A stretch of 64,000 bases of DNA from DASPJR01 sp035628505 (GTDB lineage: Bacteria; Planctomycetota; SZUA-567; H5-PLA8): contig DASPJR010000127.1 in the NCBI GenBank assembly GCA_035628505.1, positions 1 through 64,000 of the forward strand. Direction: 5' to 3'. Shown one piece after another: positions 8,445 through 18,555 of the stretch. Under the pieces are notes generated by a model that was given only the letters and a program-made list of their open reading frames with translations, did no database searches and was not told where the DNA came from. Each line of letters starts with the position of its first letter. The stretch's first letter is position 1. The translations under genes were made by a program, and so were the position numbers.

Positions 8445-8634
8445 CCCCCGGCTTTAGCCGGGGGGTGAAACGCGGAATGCGGTTCATCAGCCGGATTCAT
8501 CCGGCTTACCGCGCGCGGAGAAGTCTTCAGCCATTTCAGGCATGGGCTGAAGCCCTTTCTCGTGTGAAGTAACCCCGCTAAAAGCGGGGTAAAGAATTTT
8601 TGTAGCGCTCCACTCCCCCGGCTGAAGCCGGGGG
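8445..8634. repeat. Cluster of five short palindromes (REP-like)
   Basis: Five perfect stem sequences occur within 190 bases: 8445-8464 and 8615-8634 (both ccccc-ggct..agcc-ggggg type), 8489-8506 (agccgga/tccggct), 8544-8555 (gggct/agccc) and 8572-8590 (accccgct/agcggggt). The first and last are near-identical boundary copies. The cluster lies between ruvA and the following gene. No T-tracts follow, so these look like REP-type mobile palindromes rather than simple terminators. Confidence 0.75.
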
Positions 8635-8685
8635 TTAGGATTGAGCTCGCCAGTGCGTGGCCTTCCGGTCTGCCGGATAATTTCT

Positions 8686-9450
8686 ATGAGCACCTACACG
8701 TACATCACGCCGACGATCCGCTGTGACGATCCGCGCATGCAGCGCGCGATCGACGGCTGGCTGGGGCTGTATGAGGCGTGCTATGTGATGGCCCGCGATT
8801 TTTCGGAGACCAGCAAAGTGGCGGAAGATGAATCGCCATACGCCATGCAGTCGGCCCAACGTCCGCAGCCCGGCGACCTGATTGCAGCCTTGTTGCATGG
8901 CGCCAGTGCATTGAACGAGTGGAATGGTGCGTGGGTTCTCGGCGGCGGGTTGGCGATTAATTTTTACGGGCGCGAGCGTGCAACGCGCGATGTCGATTTC
9001 TTTATCTTTTCGGATACGAAAGCTCTCGACGATTTATTCGCACGGCTGGCAGCAAAGGACTTGCGGCACCACTCCATTGAACGTCCAAGTTTCATGCCGC
9101 CTGACGCGCTATGGTGGTGGGTGCCGCTGCAATACGGCTTGCCCAATGCCGCGCCTGTCGACGTCGATCTGCTCGTCGCCTCGCATGAACTCATGGCCTT
9201 CATTCACGCGACAGGCCGCGAGGCGAAACTGCAGGACACTCGCATCCGTCTGATCGGGCCGGAAGCGCTACTGGTGCTTAAACTGCAAGCCTATCGCGGA
9301 CGCGATCAGGAGGACGCTGAACAGATCCTTCGCCTGCAGCCGGCTCTCGACCGCGAGCTCCTCATGGCGTGGGTTACTAAATACAAGCTTGAAAGCCGGC
9401 TCGCTGAAATCGAAACTCGCATTAAACAGAATCCGTCGCGGCGGGGATAA
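8686..9450 (+). CDS. Nucleotidyltransferase-fold protein (AbiEii/MNT-like)
   Basis: 254 residues counted from ATG 8686; an in-frame TTG at 8641 would begin inside the last palindrome region and is less likely. The core resembles minimal nucleotidyltransferases: WVLGGGLAINFYG (Gly-Gly loop, about 83-95), then RDVDFF (Asp102, Asp104), and a third acidic strand VDVDLL (Asp159, Asp161). The metal-binding triad therefore looks intact, and the protein may transfer NMP groups. About 80 residues precede the core and an all-alpha tail follows. Relatives include AbiEii-type toxins and antibiotic nucleotidyltransferases, but no AbiEi antitoxin or HEPN partner is adjacent. It lies 2 bases before the membrane-protein gene and is probably co-translated with it and ruvB. 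Confidence 0.72.
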   Translation: MSTYTYITPTIRCDDPRMQRAIDGWLGLYEACYVMARDFSETSKVAEDESPYAMQSAQRPQPGDLIAALLHGASALNEWNGAWVLGGGLAINFYGRERATRDVDFFIFSDTKALDDLFARLAAKDLRHHSIERPSFMPPDALWWWVPLQYGLPNAAPVDVDLLVASHELMAFIHATGREAKLQDTRIRLIGPEALLVLKLQAYRGRDQEDAEQILRLQPALDRELLMAWVTKYKLESRLAEIETRIKQNPSRRG

Positions 9451-9452
9451 TT

Positions 9453-9968
9453 ATGAGCGAGCCAACCAAGTCAGAGGAACGCAACGACCGCATTGAACTG
9501 CCGAAGACGTTTCTATCCTTCTGCGATGGCGTCCTCCAGAAAACAGACGGTGATGGCAAAGTCGTCACGAAGCTGAACCTCTGCGACATCTCGAAAATCA
9601 CGCTCACCTGGCGCACTGACACAACGCCGGTGGTTGTTGCATTCGTTTCGGCTGCCCTTGCGTATGCGGCCTACGTCAATCTCGAGCAGGCTGTGTGGAA
9701 GTATTCGCTCACAGTACTGCTCGCACTGGTCGCGCTGATCTGCGCCGCGGCCGCCAACCAGGCATATCTGATTCTGGAATCGCGCGGCGACCAGATTGAA
9801 TATAACCTCAACGATTCAAAGGAAGACTGCCAGGGCTTCGTGGTAACTCTCAAGCGCGCCGTCGAGGACGCCAAGGCCGCGGAGAAATCTGGCAAGAAAG
9901 AACCGGCCGTGCTGAAAGAGGCGCCGCCTGCCGAGAGTGTCCTGAAGACCGCGAGCGAAAGAACGTAG
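9453..9968 (+). CDS. Membrane protein of unknown function, two helices
   Basis: A 171-residue protein that I do not recognise. Two hydrophobic helices at about residues 57-77 and 84-104 form a hairpin, leaving both ends on one side, probably cytoplasmic. The flanking soluble parts (FLSFCDGVLQKTDGDGKVV before, LILESRGDQIEYNL after) look like halves of a small beta domain, possibly a PH-like fold split by the hairpin; that is inference. The C-terminus is Lys/Glu/Pro rich and likely disordered. It starts 2 bases after the nucleotidyltransferase and ends 2 bases before ruvB, so translation of the three is probably coupled. Nothing in it suggests a recombination role by itself. Confidence 0.75.
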   Translation: MSEPTKSEERNDRIELPKTFLSFCDGVLQKTDGDGKVVTKLNLCDISKITLTWRTDTTPVVVAFVSAALAYAAYVNLEQAVWKYSLTVLLALVALICAAAANQAYLILESRGDQIEYNLNDSKEDCQGFVVTLKRAVEDAKAAEKSGKKEPAVLKEAPPAESVLKTASERT

Positions 9969-9970
9969 GA

Positions 9971-10987
<1,017 letters not shown>

Positions 10988-11137
10988 ACCGTTTGAAACT
11001 CTGAACTTCCGCCTGTCCCCAGCACGGAGTGAAAGATTTTTTAAAAAAGTCCGGACAAATCGAAAACGCAAATCGTCTTAGTTGTAGTGAGGGGAGATGC
11101 GATTCACTCCCCGGCAATTCCGCAACTCACAGCTTAG

Positions 11138-13681
11138 TTACTCCGTAATCACCGGCGCGCTTTCCATTCGGGCGCGAATCGCCTCAAGCGTCTCCACAGC
11201 CAGACGGCGCATGTCGGGATTGCGCGAGCGCAGCACGGCGCGGACGGGCTCGAGCGCGGCGTTGCCGAACAACGCCAGTGAACGCTTCGCTGCTGAGGCC
11301 ACGATTTCGTCACGGTCGCCGAGCAGCTTCACCAGATGCGGGATACAGTTCACGTGCCCCGGGGCGTACTCGCCCAGCAGTTCGGCAGCCGTGCCGCGTT
11401 CGGCGAACGCGCCCTCCTTAATGGAGCGCACGCCGGGCTGCGACAGTTCGATCAGCTTGGGAATGACCAGTTCCGGATCGGCGCGCATGCGCGCCATGAC
11501 GCGTACCGCCCACCAGTACGACGCCTGGCCTTCGTCGAGTTTGAGCAGTTCACGCATACGCGGCAGCGCCGGCGCGCCAATTTTAACGAGCGCGGTATGC
11601 GCCGCGCGGCAGACGGATTCTTCGGGGTCCAGCAGCGCCGACTGCAGGGCATCGAGCACGCGCTTGGCGTCCGATTCTTTCGGAATTCCCATACGACCGA
11701 TCGTTCGGGCAGCCATTGCGCGGCGGTCGGCAAAGAGATCAGCCATGAGCACGTTCACCAGATGCGGCGCGGCCACTCCATACGCGACTTCGCCCATGGC
11801 TTGCAGCGCGTCAAAGCCGGCTTTCGCGTCCGCATCGACGGCGCTCTTCGAAAACTCGATCAGATCCGGCACCGCCGTCGCGCCAACGACGCCCATCGAA
11901 GCGAGCGTTCGCGAAGCACGAATGCGCACGTCGCCATCGGCATCCTTCAGCTTGGCCACGAGCAGCGGGACGGCATCGGGGCCGATGACTTGCAGCACGA
12001 CGCCTAGATATTTCTGCAGCTCCGGGTCCTTATCGGCGTGAATGGAAATAGCCACGTTGATAACCGACGGCAACGCGCCCCTGGCGTCAGCGCCCATGCC
12101 GGCCAGCGCCATGAGCGCTGCCTTCGCGACCGCGAGATTCTCGCGCACGGGTGTATCAGCGGACGGGGCCGCCGCCGGAGCTTGCGCCTGCGCCAGCGAC
12201 GCATCGAGCCATTCAATAAAGATGGACATGGCCGTGCGCGAATACTTGCCGAAGCGCGAGAGACTGCGAGCGGCCGCGATGCGAACCTTTTCGTCGCTGT
12301 CCTTCAAGGCATCGATCAGCGCCGTCGCGATCACGCCGCCATCATCGCTGCGTGTGCGCAGCGCCTCTGCCGCTTCCTGGCGCAGAACAGGATTGGGGTC
12401 TTTCAGCGCGGCAAGCAGCGCCTGATCATCTTTTGTTTCAGAAACGGATTTGAGCCGCGGCTTCTGCGGATCGCGCGAAACGTTGAGCGCAGCAAGCTCG
12501 GCCGCGCGCTGCAGCGCCGGATCCTCTTTGGCGGCATTCAGCAGCGCGTCGCGCGCGGATGCTGCTGCCGGGCCGAACGCGTCGAGCGTCTGAACAGCCG
12601 CGGCACGCACGAGCGGGCTCTTGTCCTGAAGCCGAGCGACGAGGTCATCGATGACTTCGCGTGTGGGCGCGCGGAGTTTTCCGAGAATCGATATCATGTG
12701 CTTGCGGACATTCGCATCGCGCGCACGCAGGCCGCTTCGTAACGCCGGAAGAGCAGCCGTGCCTGCGGAAGTCAGCAGACGCGTCTCGGTTTCGAACGGC
12801 GGCGCGGACTGATCGCCAGCTTTTGAGGCAGGCCATTCTGCCTGCAGCAGCGGCTCGACGAGCGCTTCCAGAACGGCCTCATCTCGGGGCGCAATGCGCG
12901 CAGCGGCAAGCATCAGCTGCGTGCGCACTTTCTCATCGCGCTCGCGCTTCGCCGTTCGCACCAGCACCGGGACGGCGGCCGATGCAAGCCGGCCCATGTG
13001 CGAGAGCGCATCGGCCGCGGCCATGCGCGCCTCGTTGTCACCGCGCTCAACGGCTTTGCTCAAGGGATCAACGCCGGCTTCGCCGATGCATCGCAACGCG
13101 GTCGAGGCCGCACGCGCGTCTTGAGCTGATAAAACGGCTTTGGCCAGAGCCGGCATGATGGCGGGCTCGACATCGACGAGAATAATCGACGCATCGTACG
13201 CCGCGTTGCGGACTTCGCGCGAGCCATCGCGCATCGCCGCCAGGACCGCTTTTCGCACACTTGCAGCTTCGGGATCGATCTGGGCCGCGGCGGCACAGGC
13301 GGCGGCGCGGTGCGACTCCGGCTGCTTCACATTGGAGATAAGCGACACGAGATCGGCCAGGGCCGGCCTGGATGCGGCACCAATCGCGCCGAGCGTCTGA
13401 ATCGCCCAGCGTCGCGTGTTGGCCTGAAGCTCATCCTTCATCAGCACCTGCAGCTCAGGCACAGCCGGCGCCGCCGATGGTCCGAACTCGCTGAGGCAAA
13501 GCATGGCCAGCTTGCGTTCGTTTTCGTTCTCGTAATGCTTGAGGTGCTCAATCCAGCCGGCGACATCTTTACCCATGATGCGCGCCGTTGCCGGCAGGCT
13601 CTGTACAGGAGCATCTTCGCCCGCAAACAGCGAAGTGGCGATCAAAACAGTAGCGCTGACGCAGCGGAAAAATAGTTTCAT
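11138..13681 (-). CDS. Secreted HEAT-repeat protein, long solenoid
   Basis: 847 residues from the ATG at 13681, which gives a clean signal peptide (LFFRCVSATVLIATSLFAG, cut before EDAPV); the longer frame to 13717 would bury it. Nearly all of the mature protein, from about residue 30 to 830, is built of HEAT/PBS-like helical pairs, about twenty by eye, with signatures such as VRNAAYDASI, VRAAAVQTLDAFGP and VRIRASRTLASMGV. Such solenoids are protein-binding scaffolds. Unlike the HEAT protein at 2851-5256 it lacks the long charged N-terminal segment. It stands alone on this strand, between ruvB and truD. Substrate or partner is unknown. Confidence 0.85.
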   Translation of the reverse strand: MKLFFRCVSATVLIATSLFAGEDAPVQSLPATARIMGKDVAGWIEHLKHYENENERKLAMLCLSEFGPSAAPAVPELQVLMKDELQANTRRWAIQTLGAIGAASRPALADLVSLISNVKQPESHRAAACAAAAQIDPEAASVRKAVLAAMRDGSREVRNAAYDASIILVDVEPAIMPALAKAVLSAQDARAASTALRCIGEAGVDPLSKAVERGDNEARMAAADALSHMGRLASAAVPVLVRTAKRERDEKVRTQLMLAAARIAPRDEAVLEALVEPLLQAEWPASKAGDQSAPPFETETRLLTSAGTAALPALRSGLRARDANVRKHMISILGKLRAPTREVIDDLVARLQDKSPLVRAAAVQTLDAFGPAAASARDALLNAAKEDPALQRAAELAALNVSRDPQKPRLKSVSETKDDQALLAALKDPNPVLRQEAAEALRTRSDDGGVIATALIDALKDSDEKVRIAAARSLSRFGKYSRTAMSIFIEWLDASLAQAQAPAAAPSADTPVRENLAVAKAALMALAGMGADARGALPSVINVAISIHADKDPELQKYLGVVLQVIGPDAVPLLVAKLKDADGDVRIRASRTLASMGVVGATAVPDLIEFSKSAVDADAKAGFDALQAMGEVAYGVAAPHLVNVLMADLFADRRAMAARTIGRMGIPKESDAKRVLDALQSALLDPEESVCRAAHTALVKIGAPALPRMRELLKLDEGQASYWWAVRVMARMRADPELVIPKLIELSQPGVRSIKEGAFAERGTAAELLGEYAPGHVNCIPHLVKLLGDRDEIVASAAKRSLALFGNAALEPVRAVLRSRNPDMRRLAVETLEAIRARMESAPVITE

Positions 13682-13795
13682 GATCTCGATCCGGAATTCT
13701 TGAATTAATGGGTACAAAGCGCCTTACAGCATGACGCCCGAGGCGTTACTTTAGTCGAAAGAAAGTTGCGGGCAATGCTCTCTGCGCGCTGAAAA

Positions 13796-15010
13796 TTACT
13801 GCCCCATCGCGCGCAGCACAACTGTAGCGTAGCAACCGCGCGGCAAGGCGAACGAGACCGTCCGCTTCTGCCGCTTGGGATCTCCAGCCGATTCGTCGCG
13901 TTCACCCCGCGAGAGCACGAAGTCGGTTGCGATAAAGAAGAGCGCCCGAGGCTCCTCGCCGAAGAACGGCCGGCGCACGCCCGGAATTTCCAGCTCGTCA
14001 ACCGTGATGCCCTCTTCTTTGAGCACGTCTTCGGCGGCAGCCTTCCACGGCTCAGCCAGCACCGTCTTGCGCGCGAGCAGAGGCAGGTTGAGACTCAACA
14101 ATTCAGGCGCAACGGCTTCGGTGCACGGAAAAAGCATTTCGCCAAACGGATCGTCCGCGGCGAGAACGTTTCCGCGCGGCACACAGAATTGTTCGATCAG
14201 CCGGCGCGCGATGCGGTTCCACAGCCATGACTGATAGGCGTACACGCTGAGCTGCTGCAGCAGATACGGCAAAGCGCAGAACGCAGCGCGAAAATCGCCG
14301 CCGGAGTTCACGAGGCGCTCGACTGCTTTGCGCTCCGGCATTGGGCGCAGCTTCGGGAAAACTTCTTTCCACTTGCCCCAGTTTTCACGCAGCGTCCGCT
14401 TGAATGTTTTCTGCTCCATGCGGTCCTTGCGCGACTCTGTCGCAATGGCCAGCTTCAGTGCGCCTTCGAAATCGCCCTTAATCAGGTTGCGCGCGATAAA
14501 GCCCCGCCCGTGGCGCGCCGAGCCGAAGCGCTGATCGCCGAAATAATTGACGATGCGCACTTCTGACACAGCGGCGAAGCTCTCGGGATTGGGCTTAACT
14601 GAGAGAAGTTTGACGGCTTTCTCAAGGTCATACGAATCCTGCTGCGACAGGTTGCGCATCTGAATGCGGAAGCGGTTCCGCTGAATGTCGGACGCGGTGA
14701 TCGAACGTTCAGTAAAGCCGAGGCGCTCGAGTGACCAGCCTTTACCGGCGAGTTTCTCCGGCGCCTCGCGTCCGTCCTCCAATTTCAGCGTTACGTGCTG
14801 ACGCGTGCTGGCGTGTTTGTCCTTCAGGCCGGCGTACGCGAACGAACCGGAGGGAACCTGCAGCTCGCGCGCGATTTTGCCGATCGCCTCGGGCGTGGCA
14901 AGCGTCTGCTTCTCGAGCCTGTAGAGCGCAAACGGGCCGGTTGGCAGAAGCTGCAGTTCGGAGCCGAGGATCTCCTCAACCTGAAAATCGTCCGGCGTGT
15001 GTTTGATCAT
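13796..15010 (-). CDS. truD: tRNA pseudouridine(13) synthase TruD
   Basis: 404 residues. TruD converts U13 of certain tRNAs to pseudouridine. The catalytic aspartate is in GLKDKHA (Asp64). The family motif NYFGDQRFGS lies at 155-164, and the TRUD insertion domain occupies roughly 165-330 before the C-terminal strand returns. The N-terminus IKHTPDDFQVEE is typical and fixes the ATG at 15010. It follows pdxA by 17 bases on the same strand, so the two are likely one transcript led by pdxA. The C-terminal tail (about 375-404) is a little charged but within family range. Confidence 0.96.
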   Translation of the reverse strand: MIKHTPDDFQVEEILGSELQLLPTGPFALYRLEKQTLATPEAIGKIARELQVPSGSFAYAGLKDKHASTRQHVTLKLEDGREAPEKLAGKGWSLERLGFTERSITASDIQRNRFRIQMRNLSQQDSYDLEKAVKLLSVKPNPESFAAVSEVRIVNYFGDQRFGSARHGRGFIARNLIKGDFEGALKLAIATESRKDRMEQKTFKRTLRENWGKWKEVFPKLRPMPERKAVERLVNSGGDFRAAFCALPYLLQQLSVYAYQSWLWNRIARRLIEQFCVPRGNVLAADDPFGEMLFPCTEAVAPELLSLNLPLLARKTVLAEPWKAAAEDVLKEEGITVDELEIPGVRRPFFGEEPRALFFIATDFVLSRGERDESAGDPKRQKRTVSFALPRGCYATVVLRAMGQ

Positions 15011-15027
15011 TGAAAACTCTGCTCTGT

Positions 15028-16071
15028 TTAGATGATGGCCCGCGGGCCGGGAAAATAATTTGAAGCCAGCCGCACGGCCATGCTGTACGCCGCAAAGAAA
15101 CTGTCGGGGCGAACTTTGCCCTGCCAGGCGATGTCAAAAGCCGTTCCGTGATCTGGGGAAGTGCGCACGATCGGCAGGCCCATGGTAATGTTCACGCCGG
15201 TATCGAAGGCGAGCATCTTGAACGGAATCGAGCCCTGATCATGGTACATCGAAATGTAACAGTCGTACCGCGTCCGCGCCTGCGGCGTGAAGGCCGTGTC
15301 CGGCGGAAGAGGGCCATCGATTGCGATCCCGCGTTCGAGAATCTTGTTCTTCGCCGGAGCCAGGATGCGAATTTCCTCGTCACCGAAGAGACCTTCTTCG
15401 CCGGCGTGCGGATTGAGACCGAGCATGCAGAGCTTCGCATCGTGTCCACGAAGCGTCGTCACCGCATTAAACGCGAGATTGGCAACGTCGGCGATGCGAT
15501 CGGGCGTCAGCGAATCAGGAACCGAACGCAGTGACTGATGGCAGGTGGCGAATGCGCACGCGATTTCACTGCTGTAGAGGAGCATGGCGTAATTCGGCGC
15601 GTGAGTCAGATGCGCCAGCATTTCGGTGTGACCGGGAAAATCAACGCCGCCCATGTTCAGCGCTTTTTTGCTGATCGGCGCGGTCACCATCGCGACGTAC
15701 CAGCCTTGCGAGCAGCCGGTGACGGCTTCTTCGATGTAACGCGCCGCGGCGCGTCCGCAGATCGCCTGGTTGACGCCCGGCTGTACCGCTTTTCCCGGGA
15801 GTGCGCCGGCCGGATCGTACACCGCGGGCCGATCAAGGCTGAGCGGCGGCTGATTGAGCTTGAGCGCGGTCAGCGGAATTTTCAGCGCCTTTGAAACGCG
15901 CGTGAGAACGTCGCTGTCGCCAATCACGAGCGGCACGGCGGTACCATGAAGACTTTTTTCAGCCAGCAGCCGCAGGCAGAGTTCCGGACCGACGCCCGCA
16001 GCATCGCCCATGGTTACGGCAACGATCGGCTTGGGTTTTCCGAAATTGGTGGGAAGAATATCTGTGTGCAT
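15028..16071 (-). CDS. pdxA: 4-hydroxythreonine-4-phosphate dehydrogenase
   Basis: 347 residues. PdxA oxidises 4-phosphohydroxy-L-threonine, giving the precursor that PdxJ condenses into pyridoxine phosphate. The N-terminal MGDAAGVGPE motif (21-30) and three metal-binding histidines are at the expected sites: PGHTEML (His148), NPHAGEEG (His222) and MYHDQG (His277). Length and motif order match the family. ATG 16071 is preceded by a short, weak GGGCG site. The gene is divergent from the glycosyltransferase at 16190 with about 120 bases between, which must hold both promoters. truD follows 17 bases downstream. Confidence 0.96.
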   Translation of the reverse strand: MHTDILPTNFGKPKPIVAVTMGDAAGVGPELCLRLLAEKSLHGTAVPLVIGDSDVLTRVSKALKIPLTALKLNQPPLSLDRPAVYDPAGALPGKAVQPGVNQAICGRAAARYIEEAVTGCSQGWYVAMVTAPISKKALNMGGVDFPGHTEMLAHLTHAPNYAMLLYSSEIACAFATCHQSLRSVPDSLTPDRIADVANLAFNAVTTLRGHDAKLCMLGLNPHAGEEGLFGDEEIRILAPAKNKILERGIAIDGPLPPDTAFTPQARTRYDCYISMYHDQGSIPFKMLAFDTGVNITMGLPIVRTSPDHGTAFDIAWQGKVRPDSFFAAYSMAVRLASNYFPGPRAII

Positions 16072-16189
16072 GCGCCCTGTGATGTTCCGCTCATCGACTG
16101 CAGATTCAATCTACCACAAGCATGCAAAATAGTCTCTCTCGCAGCCGGTTCTTTTGAACTGGCGTGAGAGCGCGCTTAGAATTGGGACT

Positions 16190-17161
16190 ATGAGTTCCCT
16201 GGGCCACGTCCTGATCATCCGTCCCGGCGCACTTGGTGATGCGATTCTTACGCTCCCGGTTCTTCACGCGCTAAAGCTCGCGGGCGCCGACAGCGTCACC
16301 GTCCTGGGCACGCCTGCGAGCTGGAAATTTCTACGCGCCGCGCACGAAGGCGTGCGCGTGCGCGATTTCGCATCGAGCGAGTGGCTGGGACTATTCAGTG
16401 AAAGCGCTGCGCTAGGCCCGGCTGCGGAAGCGATGCTTTCCCGGACGCAGACGGCCATCGTTTATCTCAATGATGTTGCGGAGATCGAACGCAGGCTTGC
16501 CAGGTCGGGCGTCCGCACGCGACTTTATGGCGAGGCGCCGCGTGAAAGCAGCGCGGACTTTGCCGGCGCCGAGCATGCGGCAATGCGGCTGCTCAAGCCG
16601 CTGAAGGAGCTTGGAATCGATACGTCTGCCCGCGCGCTCGAAACACTTGATCTTTCCAGCGATCCACTGCTGCAGGTCGACGAGTTCGAACGTGCGCGCG
16701 CGCTCGAACGGCTGGGGCTGGATGCGGATGGTGCCGAGTCGTTCGTCGCGCTGCATCCCGGCAGCGGCGGACGGCGAAAGTGCTGGGCGGTCGAGCGCTT
16801 TGCCAGGCTCGTCCCGCTGATCTCCAGACGGCGCCTCGCGCCACTCGTCTTTTTCGGCCCCGCCGATGATGACGTTCGCGCGGAATTTGAATCGCATGTT
16901 GAAGCGGGAACGTACTGGGACGCCGTCGTCAACTGGCCATTGCGCGACGTGCTGGCTCTGTTAACGTTCTGCGGTGGATTCATTGGCAACGATTCGGGAC
17001 TGACGCACCTGGCCGCGCGCGCCTGCCCGGTGACTGCACTGTTCGGGCCCACCTCGCCGGCAGTGTGGGCGCCTCTTGGCAAAGAAGTGTGCGTGCTGCA
17101 GGCGCCGAACCGCGATCTGGCGAGTCTTTCTGTCGAGGAGGTCGGACGATTCCTTCCCTGA
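16190..17161 (+). CDS. Glycosyltransferase family 9 (heptosyltransferase-like)
   Basis: 323 residues. GT9 enzymes such as WaaC/WaaF transfer heptose from ADP-heptose to lipopolysaccharide core at the inner face of the membrane. The N-terminal VLIIRPGALGDAILTLPVLHAL motif (split here as VLIIRPGALGD then AILTLPVLHAL) is diagnostic, and the C-terminal domain carries ALHPGSGGRRKCW and GNDSGLTHLAARA with TALFGPTSP, the donor-binding signature. ATG 16190 is preferred over an in-frame upstream ATG at 16154 because the first strand begins right after it. The next gene overlaps its last codons. The acceptor is unknown, and other lipopolysaccharide genes are absent nearby. Confidence 0.9.
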   Translation: MSSLGHVLIIRPGALGDAILTLPVLHALKLAGADSVTVLGTPASWKFLRAAHEGVRVRDFASSEWLGLFSESAALGPAAEAMLSRTQTAIVYLNDVAEIERRLARSGVRTRLYGEAPRESSADFAGAEHAAMRLLKPLKELGIDTSARALETLDLSSDPLLQVDEFERARALERLGLDADGAESFVALHPGSGGRRKCWAVERFARLVPLISRRRLAPLVFFGPADDDVRAEFESHVEAGTYWDAVVNWPLRDVLALLTFCGGFIGNDSGLTHLAARACPVTALFGPTSPAVWAPLGKEVCVLQAPNRDLASLSVEEVGRFLP

Positions 17162-18552
17162 AGAAATTCAGCCTGCATTCGATCTCCAACCAGCTCGCCG
17201 TGCGGCCTTCGCTCATTGAGCTGCGCACGCACCGCATTGCTCTGCCAGGCATCGCCTCGCAAGAGCCGCTGCAGCGCGGATGCAATCAGCGCGACTGGCT
17301 TGAGCGCATGACGGCGCTGGGCATTCGCCATCTGGTGGTTCCGCTGAACGGACCCGACGAAGATGCCTGCCTGTTTGCGCGCCGCCATCCTTCATCGACC
17401 GCGGAAGTCGGAATGACGCCGACGCTCTTTGATCTGGCGCACCGCGACGAAGGATTTTTCGCGCGCCTTCAATTTCTGCTGCAGGCGGCCGATCAGATTG
17501 GTGTCCTGCTTGGGGTGTCCTTGTTTCACGCAACACACGGCCGCTCCGCCGGCCCGCTTTACCGCAAGGCAAACGAGCAGGGGGTCAGTTTCGAGGATGT
17601 AAGCGCCTGTCGTTCTTCCGCCTCACCGAACAGCGGCCGCAAGCGGAAAGGGGCGACCAACCGCCAGCGACTCGAAGAATCGCTGCAGGCAGCCGTGGAC
17701 TGGATTGCCGCTGAATTGCGAGGCCGGCAAGGCGTGTGGGTTGAGGTTTTCCGCGGACAGGGGGACGTCCTGGACGTGCAGCCCGAGCCGGAACAGCTTG
17801 AACGTGGCACGCTCGAGCCGATGATTCAACTTGAGAAAAAACTCTGCAAACGCATGGCCGACGCTCTCGCACGCCCGGGCGAACAACCGGTGAAGGCGCG
17901 GCTGGGCCCGTGGGTGGCAACGCCGCCCGGCGTGCACTGGATTGACGGAGATCAGACGCACGTAGCACCGTTCACTGTACAGCACGGGTTACCTTTCGGG
18001 CAGAAGACGTTTTTACCGGTGTCTTTCAAGCCGGAAATGGAAATTACGCCGCGCCGGGCGAGCGTGTGCTGGATTTCCAGTGAAGCGCGTGCCGTCAACC
18101 GTGCGAACTTGTGGCGCACGCTGCTTCGGGGCAGCTGGCCGCTGGTCGCTGTGGACCGCTCAGAATCGAGCGGACATGTGTGGAAGGATCTGGCACAGGT
18201 CGCCACGTTCGGACGGCAATGGGCCGGCGGCGGCTACATCCGCAGCTGCCCGGAGATGCTGACGCATGTGCCTGAACAGGACGTGGCCGATGGACGCGTC
18301 TCAGCGGCAACCGATGGCGCCGGCAGGTATTTCGTTTACCTGACGGCCAACCTGAAAACGGGGCTCGAACTGCAGACGCTGCCGGGTTCGTACCGCTATT
18401 TCTGGTTCGACACGGCCAGCGGCCGCGGGCTGGATTTTGGCGACGGGATCATCGGCGGACGGCGCTGCCGGGTTCCAATTCCCGGATCGGCGCGGCAGGC
18501 GCTGCTGATCCTGGAACAGGAAGAATTGCCGGACCCGTTCTCGATCTGGTAG
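17149..18552 (+). CDS. Unrecognised protein, glycosidase-like barrel with C-terminal beta domain
   Basis: About 467 residues if begun near the glycosyltransferase stop. The start is unclear. A strong GAGGAGG (17135-17141) stands seven bases before an in-frame ATT at 17149; a CTG at 17158 and GTGs at 17065 and 17200 are alternatives. The N-terminal half has FFARLQFLLQAADQIGVLLGV, like the barrel helix of DUF4038-type glycoside hydrolases. The C-terminal stretch YRYFWFDTASGRGLDFGD, ending in a hydrophobic strand, resembles the collagen-binding-like beta domain that follows such barrels. No catalytic acid pair can be assigned with confidence. There is no signal peptide. Tight coupling to a GT9 gene hints at glycan metabolism. 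Function is not established. Confidence 0.6.
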   Translation: MPSLKKFSLHSISNQLAVRPSLIELRTHRIALPGIASQEPLQRGCNQRDWLERMTALGIRHLVVPLNGPDEDACLFARRHPSSTAEVGMTPTLFDLAHRDEGFFARLQFLLQAADQIGVLLGVSLFHATHGRSAGPLYRKANEQGVSFEDVSACRSSASPNSGRKRKGATNRQRLEESLQAAVDWIAAELRGRQGVWVEVFRGQGDVLDVQPEPEQLERGTLEPMIQLEKKLCKRMADALARPGEQPVKARLGPWVATPPGVHWIDGDQTHVAPFTVQHGLPFGQKTFLPVSFKPEMEITPRRASVCWISSEARAVNRANLWRTLLRGSWPLVAVDRSESSGHVWKDLAQVATFGRQWAGGGYIRSCPEMLTHVPEQDVADGRVSAATDGAGRYFVYLTANLKTGLELQTLPGSYRYFWFDTASGRGLDFGDGIIGGRRCRVPIPGSARQALLILEQEELPDPFSIW

Positions 18553-18555
18553 CTT

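Noticed and set aside
8686..9450. AbiE toxin-antitoxin system
   Set aside because: The toxin-like nucleotidyltransferase fold is present, but no AbiEi-type DNA-binding antitoxin is adjacent; the neighbour is a membrane protein.
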